A stretch of DNA of 64,000 bases from Strigamia acuminata (taxonomy: Eukaryota > Arthropoda > Chilopoda > Geophilomorpha > Linotaeniidae): NCBI GenBank assembly GCA_949358305.1, contig OX442314.1:30613118-30677117 (forward strand). Direction: 5' to 3'. The position numbers and the translations under genes are program-made. The notes under the pieces are model-generated. The model was not told the origin of the DNA. It saw only the letters and a list, made by a program, of their open reading frames with translations, and made no database searches. Below, piece by piece: positions 46,969 through 56,459 of the stretch; position 1 is the stretch's first letter, and the number at the start of each line of letters is the position of its first letter.

Positions 46969-49541
46969 TCAAATATGAAAAGGTTTGCATTCTGGCAAAG
47001 GCGAACTCCATTTGTTCGGTTCGTTGCACTGTAAACGTTGAGTACCGTGAATAGTGTGACCACTATTGCACATAACGGTCACCCATTCACCCATATCAAA
47101 AAACTCCGTCGACGGCGATGTGCGGCCTTGCACGGGGTCGCCTGGATGCCTACATTTTGGCTGACCTGCAATACACGCGTAAAATAAAAATCTCTTCCTC
47201 TCCCGCAATTAAAAATTCCCCTACAAATAGGTGGCGCGTGCGACCAATTTCCACTGATTAAACACTTCAAGACATCGGATTCGCCGACCATGTTGTGTCC
47301 AATGTCGCATATGTATTTAACCTGCGACTCCGCCTTATAAATCCCATTATCAATAATTCGTCCGTTCGATGGCGGCACTGGCGCTTCACAAAAAACTTCT
47401 AAAAATTAGAATTTAAAAAATTTAAATTTAAAAAAAAAAAAAAAAATTTAATTTAAAAAATACAATACCTTCGCAAATTGGCATCACGTCGGACCAATTC
47501 CCATATAAACAAAGAATGACGTCCGAGCCAATCAGACGGAAGCCTTTGGGACAGCTAAAAGTGGCGATCCCTTTGTGCGACACATTCTGAGATTCAATTT
47601 TTAAATGCAATTCTTCAGCAACTAAGTTTGCACACTGAAGAGCTAAAAAGGCACAAATACAACGTCGCTTGAAGGAAAGAATATTTTCTTTTTCAAATCA
47701 TTTATTAACTATGACAGAGGGGAAAATCGTGCGACCACTTTCCAGTCCACAGACACGTGATTTCTTCGGATCCGACTAAAATGCTTCCGTCAACGCAAGA
47801 GAACCTGGCACGGTGGTTGATTTTTGTGCCCTCAAACGCCACGTTTTGGCCGGCTTCGTTGCTTTTGATTTCCGGGCATTCAACAGCTGTAAAAGATGGC
47901 ATTGTGAGCAAATTTCGTGTAACGCCGTGCAGTGTTACCTTTTACACGAATGGAAACACTGTTGGAACTTCCTTTGGGGGTGGTACAAGTATAAACTCCG
48001 CTGTCATAATTTTTAGCATAGTAAAGCGACAAACGATATTTCCAATCTTTTTCGTGAAATGGAACTGCCCATCCCATTGGATACTGTCTGCAAGGAAATA
48101 TTTCAATATATTTTTAGTAACGAGAAGGGGAAAAAAATATATATATAAATGCTCAGCTGCAAAGCCAAGGGGCAGCAACAAAGATTATGAAAATTGCTTA
48201 GCTGGAAAGCCAACGGGCAGCAACAAGAAAAACAATTCTTATGGAAATGCTTAGCAGTAAAGTTAAGGAGCAGCAACAAGTTAATGAAAATGCTTGGCTG
48301 TGATGCCAAGGGGCAGCAACATTTTCAAAATTCTAAACAATACTGCTAAGGGGCAGCAACAGTAAATGCAAATGCTTAGCAGTGAAGCCAAAAGACAGAA
48401 AATAAAATATTTAAAAAATATTTTTATTTTAAACCTGTAACTTGGAGTCCAGGACCAATAAGGATTGCCTTCTTGTCTCCTATAAAAACAATCTAAATGC
48501 ACTATACTCCCAGGATACACCACAAGTTCTCCCGTATCGGTTGGTGCTGCGCTGCCTTGAGGAAGTTGATATATTATAGTTGGTGGAGAATATGCTACGC
48601 GTAAATATATTTCTAAATAAATTTTAAAAAATATCAATTTGTAATGTTATTCACCTGAGAAATTAGTTAAGTAAGTAGTGGGAATGCAGACGGGTAGGCG
48701 TCGATCCCACTGACCGTTTCGACACCTCAGTGTGGAATTGCCGACAAATTTGAAAATTCCTATCTGCCTGCATCTCATGTTGAGCAGAGTGCCGTGTGCA
48801 AGTTGCACGTCCCATTGCGGTTCGAACTTCTGGCCGTTGTAAAAAAATATTACGTCGCTAGGCACGTGCTCCAGACTGCAGTGGCGAAGCATCGGCTGGA
48901 ATCGACCGCCGTCTTCTTCGATGCTGCACAGCGGGCCGAGCCAGTTTCCGTTGACACATTTGATCTTGCAGATGCGTTTTTGTTCCACGGGTCCGACAAT
49001 GGCTAGAAATTGCACTTCTTGGACGCCGGAGAAGTTGAAGTTCTTCAGATTTGCTTCTGTCGCTACTTCGCGCAGAACTGCTGGAAATCTGCAGCCCGTG
49101 GTCGGATCGACCGGCCAATCTTTAAAATTAAATATTAATTAGTATTTTTCAATTTTTCCATTTTTCAATTTTTGTAATTTTTCTATTTTTGTAATTTTTC
49201 AATTTTTCAATTTTTCAATTTTCCAATTTTTCTATTTTTCAATTTTTAAATTTTTGTAATTTTGTAATTTTTGTAATTTTGTAATTTTTGTAATTTTTCA
49301 ATTTTTGTAATTTTTCAATTTTTCTAATTTTTCAATTTTTGTAATTTTCCAATTTTTGTAATTTTCCAATTTTTGTAATTTTTGTAATTTTTGTAATTTT
49401 TAAAATTTTAAAATTTTAAAATTTTCAATTTCTCAATTTCTCAATTTCTCAATTTTCTATTCTCTTACCTGAGTCATCTGTGCTGTGCGGGTAAGCCACC
49501 CTGCAAATACTCAAAATCACACACAATTCTAAATATTTCAT
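46969..49541 (-). CDS. hig: Hikaru genki-type secreted Ig/CCP protein
   Basis: In insects Hig is secreted into cholinergic synaptic clefts and organises receptors. Exons: 49469-49541, 48655-49119, 48435-48594, 47939-48087, 47710-47886, 47469-47642, 47225-47398, 46969-47165; phases agree, 522 residues. Signal peptide (YLELCVILSICRVAY), then the Hig N-terminal domain (KRICKIKCVNGNWLGPLC, LAHGTLLNMRC, VCIPTTYLTNFSG). Next is one Ig domain (SPPTIIYQLPQGSAA, ELVVYPGSIVHLDC, YWSWTPSYRQYPMGWAV, DSGVYTCTTPKGSSNSVSIR), and then four CCP/sushi modules with the usual four Cys and a Trp (for example CLWTGKWSHDFPLC, CLYGNWSDVMPIC, CLISGNWSHAPPIC, CNEPNKWSSPLPEC). The order Ig then CCPs and the wording around the Ig match Hig well. 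Confidence 0.9.
49140..49455. repeat. Low-complexity ATTTTTCAATTTTTGTA repeats in hig intron 1
   Basis: Degenerate 8-17-bp AATTTTTC/AATTTTTG tandem sequence filling the first hig intron. Confidence 0.85.
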
Positions 49542-49853
49542 CCTATCAAAACAGATATGTTAGCTTGCTTAATGCAAAGAAACCAAGCTTTGTTAAGAGT
49601 AACTCATCACTGAAATTGTGGGAACACATCCACTAACGTCTTTCAACCTCCGATCAACCCCACCATGTTGTGACACAACCTACACTCTACCAGCAGAATA
49701 TGGAAGCTTGACACCACAACGCTTCCAATAGAATAAGGATTCGATTTAAATTTTCGATTCCTATATAAAATTAGCAATTGACTCGAAAAGTGACAGCAAA
49801 AAAACTTTTTAATGCCAAGAATTTTTTTAAAAATGTAAATAATAATAATAATA

Positions 49854-49915
<62 letters not shown>

Positions 49916-49961
49916 TAATAATAATAATTTTATTTGCTAAATTAATATTTTCTACTTCATT
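49542..49961. other. Intergenic between hig and DNAI2, with (TAA)n microsatellite
   Basis: Probable hig promoter and DNAI2 3' region. A (TAA)n-type microsatellite with small interruptions occupies about 49838-49928. Confidence 0.7.
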
Positions 49962-52900
49962 TTAATCTTCGGCTGTATCGGATAACTTTTCTTTTCTTTT
50001 CACTTCACTTTCCTTGAACATATTAATAACACGATGAAATTCCTTCTCGGCGGCTGGAAACGGGTCAGGTGGTGGCGGAGGCTGAAATCCAAACACAAAT
50101 CGAAAATCAATCAAACCAGATTAAAACCAACAAAAACCAACTTCCGGTTCCGGTTCTTTCGGCACTGCTCGACTCCTAACTCTCAACTCGCGGTACTTTC
50201 CTTCCAAAGTCTTCTCACGCCTCACTTCTCGTTCAAACGACTAAAAATCAAAAACAAAAAACAAAATTAACTTTTTCGCCTCAAAAACCGCAAGAGAAAC
50301 ACGAGAGGCGCGAGAGCTGCACAAGTGCATTGTTGTTGCAGGGCAGTGATCAGCCTGCAGGGGGTGTCTGAAAGTTCGGACGTAGTAAGGAAACCATGTT
50401 AGAAACTTACGGCAAGAAAAACAGATTTTTCCTGTTTTGTAGCCATGTAAAGCGAATCTGAGATCTCGAGCAGACTCACTGACCCCTCGACCGACCCAGT
50501 GGCAAACAGTCTTCCAGATTCGTGCATCCGAATGGACCTCAACGGTTCATCGGTCACTTTGATGTTAAGTGTTGGTTCTTTCTGCTTAAACATCAGGTCC
50601 CATGCTTCCACAGTTCCTGCGGATGTTGTGACGAAAAATACGGACGGTCTTGAATGGTTCCAGCATCCACTTAGCAAAGGATATTGACTTTGCCTACAAT
50701 TACAAATTTTAATTAAATAATCGATTAATTTAAAAAAAAAATTATTGCTACTTTGTCCATATTAAAGATGCATCTCTGACATCCTCAGAATACACCTTGA
50801 AAGAAACATTAATTTCATTTCTGCCATTTTCACAGTTTTACAATTTCCCAGTTGAGTTGTGAATTCAAAAGTGAACTAGAAACAGTCAAAAGTGGTTTTA
50901 AGTGTTTTTTGTGCGTTTGATTTTGTTTTTGTATTTTTAACGTCACAAAACAGGAACACAAACATCTAACACGACTTTTTGAACACCGCTACTGTTTCTA
51001 GTACACTTTTGAATTCACAACTCAACTGGGAAACTGGCCAGCCAAGGTAGAAGGGGGCTTAGCCTTCTCTTTTGTTGTTTTCTCACCCTAGCTGTGTAAT
51101 CTCCAACAGTGAGAAAATTCTTTAACCCCAAAGGGTTTCTTTGTATGCTGTAGATGGGCCCTGCATGGGCATTCAAGTAAACGCCGCCCAGTTTCTCTTG
51201 TGGCAACTTCCCCTTTCTATTCCCAAGAATAATACTTCCTTGTTCCGTTCCAATCAGAAATTTTGTTTGCTAAAACGACGTTTTAAAACATTAAATTCAC
51301 ATCAAAAACTGTTTTGTGATTTAGTGTTTACCATGGTCACTTCATACTCCATTGCAGTCGCACCATGAGCTTTGTCCGTGTCAACTTCCGGTTTCTTGGT
51401 AACGTCTAACACCAGAATTTCGTAGGGCTCGCTCAGTTTTCTGATGTCCCACCATTTAACCTGAAATTGAATAGAATTCAATATAGTTTAATTTGTATCT
51501 TTTAAATAGAGAGTTTGCGGGATGCATTTTTCCCTTACAGTTAAAGACTATACGGTATAAAAATAGTGTAAGAGAAAAATGATAAATTAAGTTTTTGCGG
51601 GCTGCACTTTTTCCTTATCACTACACTATTTCAGCCAACTACTAACAGTTAGTAATTTTGGGCCTAAAAATTTAATTTGGGGGCCTAAATGTGCAAATTT
51701 CTGCATAAAATTCCATTATTATGCCTATAAAGTATGGTTTTGGGCCTAAAATTCAATTTTGGGCCTCACTTATCATTCAATCTACGTACATATGACTGTG
51801 ATGTGTTTGATCGGTACAACAAAATTATCGCCATTTGCAATGGGCGGAGCTAACAATATAGTGTTCTCAATTCTGATTGGCCGCACTATATTTTAATTTA
51901 GTGTTGAAAACGATACACTAAAGATTTTTCCCTTACGATATGGCACTAAAATAGTGTAACGTAGAGAAAAATAAGGGAAAAATGCATCCCGCAAACTCTC
52001 TAATGTTAAACTTTACAACTCCATCAGTAGCCGAAGTAAAACATTCAGTTCCGGTTTTGGACAAAATCCATATTGTATTATACACCGGTTCTTTGTGTGA
52101 ATGTTCATTTGTCGTGCTGTCCACTGGTAAATTCCCTTTTCTATCGTCCCAAAAGACTAAAAATGACCACAAAAAAAATTTAAAAAAATTTAAATTTAAT
52201 TAATTTTTTTTTTTTACCTATTTGTCCATTTTGACATCCGCCAAGAATAATGTGCGGGTCTTTTGGATTATATTCCAGCGAGAATATGTGCGACTTGGCC
52301 TTCAAAGGCATGTCTGGTTTCTGTGGAAATTCTAACACATTCTTAAAGTCAGAGTCGTACAACTCGAGTGAATTATTAGCCCTAACCAATATCCCAAATG
52401 TAAGATTCCAAATGATCGCTCCATCGTGAGCCTTGGAATATGGTGTTGGCATAGGCGACGGCCATTTTTTGGTCGTTTTCTGGATTCCACGATATCTTTC
52501 GAACGGTTCGCTTCACTGCAGCAAGATCCCTGTAAACGAACAAAGGTTGGTGATAGGGGGGAACGATGCTTCGCTGCGCAGCTCGAACCGAAACACGTTG
52601 AGACTTCTCGCGCTCGGTGGTTTTTCGGCGCCGGGTTCGGCCGCTATGTCGCTGAAGTAATCTTCGTATATGTTTAACGCGTTGTTTTGGAGGATGACGT
52701 GCTCGACTTTCTGTGGAAGGCGAATGGGAAGATTAGAGAGAAAGGGTTGAAACGAGGTGTGGTGGGGTCTAGGTGATTTGATCGGTGTTTGTAGTGTTTA
52801 CCTCGGCTAAACTTAGGACGGTAAAAGCATAGTTTTCATCTTTTTCAACTTTTTTTCTATATCTTGCTATTTGTTCGGGATCTGTTGGATTCACGTCTTT

Positions 52901-52963
52901 GGGCCAGCCGCCTTCTGCGTGGTTCATGCTACGAAACTCGCTGACAATTCGCTCGGTGTTCAT
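49962..52963 (-). CDS. DNAI2: Axonemal outer-arm dynein intermediate chain 2 (DNAI2), N-terminus missing
   Basis: WD-repeat intermediate chain of the ciliary/flagellar outer dynein arm. Exons: 52802-52963, 52589-52710, 52387-52529, 52218-52331, 52017-52156, 51332-51460, 51087-51269, 50752-50795, 50411-50693, 50142-50240, 49962-50081; phases agree, 512 residues to the stop. Matches DNAI2 through its length: MNHAEGGWPKDVNPTDPEQ, ARSLNVFRDLAAVKRT, SLEYNPKDPHIILGGCQNGQ, SKTGTECFTSATDGVVKWWD, FLIGTEQGSIILGNRKGK, PIYSIQRNPLGLKNFLTVGD, GCWNHSRPSVFFVTTSAGTV, ASFEREVRREKTLEGKYREL. The exon at 52963 starts after a splice acceptor, so roughly 75 N-terminal residues of the family lie in exons further right, beyond the inserted retrotransposon and off the window. 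Two MITEs sit in its introns. Confidence 0.92.
50844..51033. mobile_element. Small inverted-repeat element in DNAI2 intron
   Basis: 190 bp with about 40-bp nearly perfect inverted ends (TTTCCCAGTTGAGTTGTGAA then TTCAAAAGTG, ACTAGAAACAG). It takes up most of a DNAI2 intron. No clean target duplication found, so the superfamily is unassigned. Confidence 0.65.
51509..52000. mobile_element. MITE with TA target duplication in DNAI2 intron
   Basis: 492 bp with inverted ends GAGAGTTTGCGGGATGCATT plus TTTCCCTTA (about 29 bp), flanked by TA (51507-51508, 52001-52002). A sub-terminal copy of the end motif (GTTTTTGCGGGCTGCA) occurs near 51592. TA flanks suggest Tc1/mariner-type. Confidence 0.8.
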
Positions 52964-53028
52964 CTGTTAAAAAATCAACATTTTTTTTAAAAAAAATCAA
53001 GATTTTTCTAAAAAAAAGATCAAGATTT
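52964..53028. repeat. Left remnant of 24-bp array interrupted by the retrotransposon
   Basis: AAAAAATCAAGATTTTTCTA-type units matching the array that resumes at 63346. The retrotransposon was inserted inside this array. Confidence 0.85.
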
Positions 53029-54161
53029 TGTCACGGCCCGTGTTTCCTACGCGTATAGTTTACGCATTGTTAACCCGTGTTTGTTCCTATTAAACCTAAT
53101 TTGTGATTCTCCTACCTTTGTTGTTTTGTTTATGTTTGATTCGTGAGTTTTCCTCATTTTCCTTCTATCTTATCTCTTACTCTCTCCTAACTTTCTCTTC
53201 ATTCTCTCACTTTTCTCTTATCTACTCCTAGTTTTTCTCCTTTAGTTTATGATTTCGATGCAAGTCTATTTGCATATCTATTCTGGTCAGTACGCGTCGG
53301 CGTTAGTCATACACTTAGTATGCACCGACTGTACTGATTGGCTCTTGACTCTTCCGTGATTGGCCAAGCTTGGTTGAGTCCAAGTTTACCTCTCACCCTA
53401 TTTTCCCTCTTTTGCTTCAGTTGATCTCAGTATCCCGAACGCGTAGGTGCTCCTTTGGAGCCGGTGCTCATGGCTGAGGTTTAACTCCGAAGCTCACTCG
53501 TGGCTTTGCTTTCGCCCTGGAATTCTGCAAGACGGTTTCAGGCTTCTCATTGTTCATCTCCAGTGTTAACTCACGGTTTTACACCACTCGTTCACCATTT
53601 GTTTTCCTGCTCCTTTTTGTTCATGTTTTATCGCCGTGACGCGTTATCCAAGGCCAAACAGGATTTGTTGGCCATAAGTTCGAAGTTTGTGTCGTTTATT
53701 TCGCGTGCGCGTGCATTAGCTTAGTTTAGCCGCCTGCCATTCGGGCTTTAGCTTTAATTAAGCATTAAGTCAGGTTTAGAGTTAGGTTTAGGGCCCGTGC
53801 GTTGTATAAGCACGAGTAAATTGCCCATCCTCGTTCAAACTCGACAGTTTGGGGTTGCTTATGAGCCACTACGAGACGTGCATTCGTTTGCCCTCGTGTG
53901 AAAACACGATTGTTGGCGGGTCACGCGTTGGGTTTTGGTTCAGACGCGACTACCGGACATTCTGTCCCCGAGTTTTACAGCTCGGGATACCCGGCCACAA
54001 ATAAATATTAGTGTGGTGCACAGTATCTGAGAGTGTGTTAGCTGCCATTTCCTGCGCACATTCGATTTACGGCAGGTACGAAACTACCAGGGTGTGTGAA
54101 TTTACTGTTCCGCGGCGTCTTTCAAACGCTTCTAAACCACCTAGACTCGCGATCCATCACA
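53029..54161 (+). repeat. 5' LTR
   Basis: 1133 bp, TG...CA. A TATAAG box at 53805-53810 puts transcription start near 53835, and AATAAA at 53999-54004 is the likely poly(A) signal, so U3 is about 800 bp, R about 190 bp and U5 the rest. A CCCGAG...CTCGGG hairpin lies at about 53968-53987. The 74-codon frame inside it is present in both LTRs and has no known product. Confidence 0.95.
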
Positions 54162-54163
54162 CT

Positions 54164-54182
54164 TGGTGCCGAAACCCGGGAT
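54164..54182 (+). other. Primer binding site, tRNA-Phe type
   Basis: TGGTGCCGAAACCCGGGAT begins two bases after the LTR and is complementary over 19 bases to the 3' end of animal tRNA-Phe including CCA, as I recall that tRNA. Confidence 0.85.
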
Positions 54183-54337
54183 TATCCCGTAGCTTTTCGA
54201 TTGCTAGCCATATAAACTGTTTCCAGTGGGCTAGTAATCATTATTCGGAAAACAAAGGTCGAGTGGTATCGTTACTCGCCTTTTTTAGAGTGGATCATCC
54301 ATTTGAGTTTTGCTGCGAAATTGCTTGAGTTGACGCA

Positions 54338-56446
54338 ATGGCAGAGGGAGGGCATCCTAAAGAGGATAACTCCAAGAGTGTGTGGCCTAGCTGGATGCGT
54401 AGAGTTGGGGAGCGCTTGTGTGATGAAACTCCACGGCGTCCCCCTGATGCGCGTCCTCCGAGAACCCGCTCAGAGTATGGCTTGCCCGTGGCAAGAGACG
54501 GTGGGCCGCCGTACCTTTTGCGACCACACGGGAATGTCACACGAGTAAAAGTAGAGGATAAATCCACTTCAACGGATAGTACCTACTGCCCGGGCACTAC
54601 TCCTTCTACGCGTGAGTCCCACGTCGACGCGTCGGCTTCGGATCTTTTAACGCCCGTGCCACCGAATCCTTCGGCGCCACCTCAACAAAGGAGTAGTCCT
54701 GAGGATAACGTCGAGGAAGAGGAAGGAGAGGCTGGTCAACAGCCTCCAGAATGGCTACCGTATTTGCAAAATGCGGAATTGGCCATGAATGAGCGTATGG
54801 TCCGAGCTTTAAACCAGTTTGGTCAGCATGTTGACTACCGACTGGAAAATTATAAAGATGAGACTCTTGTGGGGGTGAGACAAGTGGTTAGGGCCGAAAT
54901 CGTGGCATTAGCTGTACAGCCCGAGGAGGAGGTAATTCCACCAGTTCAGCAAAGACCTCATAACCCTTTGCCTGGTGATGGACTTCGTTCTGACGGTCAG
55001 AGGGAACCTGGGGGAAGTGTTCAGTCTTCACGCATTCTGACGCCTAGCGAGTTGAACAGGCAAGGAATAGCAGTGGCAGGAAGGTTACAAGGGGATGTAA
55101 ATCCTCGTTTACCTTCAAATGAGAGACCATCGGACGTGACAGCTCGCGCGGGGTCTCGAATGGGTACGCCCTCACAATGTAACAGTGAGGTGATGAGGAG
55201 TATTATACGCTCAAAGTCGACAGCTGTTAGCTTGCCGGATACAGCAAGTGTTGATCGCGCTGCGGCTGCGCGAGGGGATTCGGTAAATACGCGTTTGCAA
55301 CGAGCGCGGGACGCTCAGGCAGCGGTAACGCCGACGCCCCGGCAGCGGCCGCAGACGCAATATGATCAGTATGACTTGTCGCATGTGAGGTCGGAACATG
55401 TGCCGATATTTGATGAGGATGATCAATCCTATAATGCGGTCGAAAGATTCCTCGCGAAATTGCGCGCCCACTATATCATGACGCGCATTCCGGATGAGGC
55501 GTATATTGACTTGTTCATTCCTTTGGCGCTGTGTGGGAAGCCCTTAAATTGGTACTTGCACCTACGCCATAAACCAAAAACATGGGATGAATTTGTTATG
55601 CGTTTCCGGAAACGTTATTCCCTCAAGGAGGCCGAAGCAACGGTCCTCCTGACGGATGCCTGGCAGGAAGTAGGGGATGATACGGCCGAATTTCTTTGTG
55701 AGATCAGTCGTTACCTCGAAATGATAGGTATTCGGGGGGATAGGCAACAATGGAATATGGCGAAACATCGCCTTCAACCGCAGATAACGGATGCAATGAC
55801 TCGGTACGGAGTCCGCTTCATGTCGCAGGCCATAGAGATGGGGCAGGAGGCTGACAGCGAATTGGCGTTGCGTTCTCTTCAGCAGTATAAGTTCGATGAG
55901 CGCGGAGTGAGAAGAGGTCCGGTGCCTCGACCTCAATCCAAGGACAAGGATAAGCAAGCTGTTAAGGCAACCAAAAAGGTGGCAGAGCCTGCCAAAACAA
56001 AGGCGGCAGAAAAGCCTCCGCCTGGTCGCTTCCAGTTTGATAAACGGAAATTGGTTGCGTTGGCTGAAATGTTTGGGGCTACGAGTGAGGACCTGCAGAG
56101 TGTTGCTGGGCAGTCCGTTGTTAGTGTGGAACCTTCGAGAGTGCCAGAGCCGCAAATAAACGCGTCTGTAAAGGTTTCGGAGAATAAGCCTACTCCGGCT
56201 GTGGGGGCGGCACAATGTGGACATTCTGCCCATACATTCGCCAATACGGCTAATCCTCCGACAACACCGTTGCCACCCGGAGCTGAGTGGGTGCGCAATC
56301 GGAAGGACAGATGGTACATGCGTGATATTGAAAAACGCATCGCATTATGTCCCCACTGCTTTAAGCCCTGGCAGTTTCCGGGAAACGACCAGGGTCCACT
56401 GTCCAAACCATCCAACGGAAAGGCAGCGGACCCGAAATCCAAATAA
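54338..56446 (+). CDS. gag: Gag polyprotein of the Gypsy element
   Basis: 702 codons, ATG 54338 to TAA 56446. It encodes the structural particle protein. The N-terminal 360 residues are Pro/Ser/Arg/Glu-rich and low in order. Residues about 367-500 form the retrotransposon-gag (capsid) domain: VERFLAKLRAHYIM, IPLALCGKPLNWYLHL, WDEFVMRFRKRYS, FLCEISRYLEMIG. A Lys-rich, Ala/Pro linker follows. There is no classical CCHC zinc knuckle; only CGHSAH and CPHC clusters occur near the end. The last 27 codons overlap the open pol frame and contain the frameshift signal. Confidence 0.93.
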   Translation: MAEGGHPKEDNSKSVWPSWMRRVGERLCDETPRRPPDARPPRTRSEYGLPVARDGGPPYLLRPHGNVTRVKVEDKSTSTDSTYCPGTTPSTRESHVDASASDLLTPVPPNPSAPPQQRSSPEDNVEEEEGEAGQQPPEWLPYLQNAELAMNERMVRALNQFGQHVDYRLENYKDETLVGVRQVVRAEIVALAVQPEEEVIPPVQQRPHNPLPGDGLRSDGQREPGGSVQSSRILTPSELNRQGIAVAGRLQGDVNPRLPSNERPSDVTARAGSRMGTPSQCNSEVMRSIIRSKSTAVSLPDTASVDRAAAARGDSVNTRLQRARDAQAAVTPTPRQRPQTQYDQYDLSHVRSEHVPIFDEDDQSYNAVERFLAKLRAHYIMTRIPDEAYIDLFIPLALCGKPLNWYLHLRHKPKTWDEFVMRFRKRYSLKEAEATVLLTDAWQEVGDDTAEFLCEISRYLEMIGIRGDRQQWNMAKHRLQPQITDAMTRYGVRFMSQAIEMGQEADSELALRSLQQYKFDERGVRRGPVPRPQSKDKDKQAVKATKKVAEPAKTKAAEKPPPGRFQFDKRKLVALAEMFGATSEDLQSVAGQSVVSVEPSRVPEPQINASVKVSENKPTPAVGAAQCGHSAHTFANTANPPTTPLPPGAEWVRNRKDRWYMRDIEKRIALCPHCFKPWQFPGNDQGPLSKPSNGKAADPKSK

Positions 56447-56459
56447 GTCGGACGTTGGA
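56380..56459 (+). promoter_or_regulatory. Programmed -1 frameshift signal at gag/pol junction
   Basis: Slippery heptamer GGGAAAC (56380-56386) lies in the gag frame as G GGA AAC, the X XXY YYZ form. The pol frame is open from 56365, one base back from gag. After a 5-nt spacer, GGGTCC (56392-56397) pairs with GGACCC (56428-56433). The loop sequence TCCAACG (56411-56417) pairs with CGTTGGA (56453-56459), giving an H-type pseudoknot of 6 and 7 bp. The heptamer is seen directly; the fold and its use are inferred. Confidence 0.8.

Noticed and set aside
53500-53724. 74-codon frame in the LTR (also 62684-62908)
   Set aside because: Lies in U3, no recognisable domain; identical in both LTRs only because the LTRs are identical.
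56455-56457. Pol initiation codon
   Set aside because: The codon is TTG; the frame is open further upstream and a -1 frameshift signal lies in the gag overlap.
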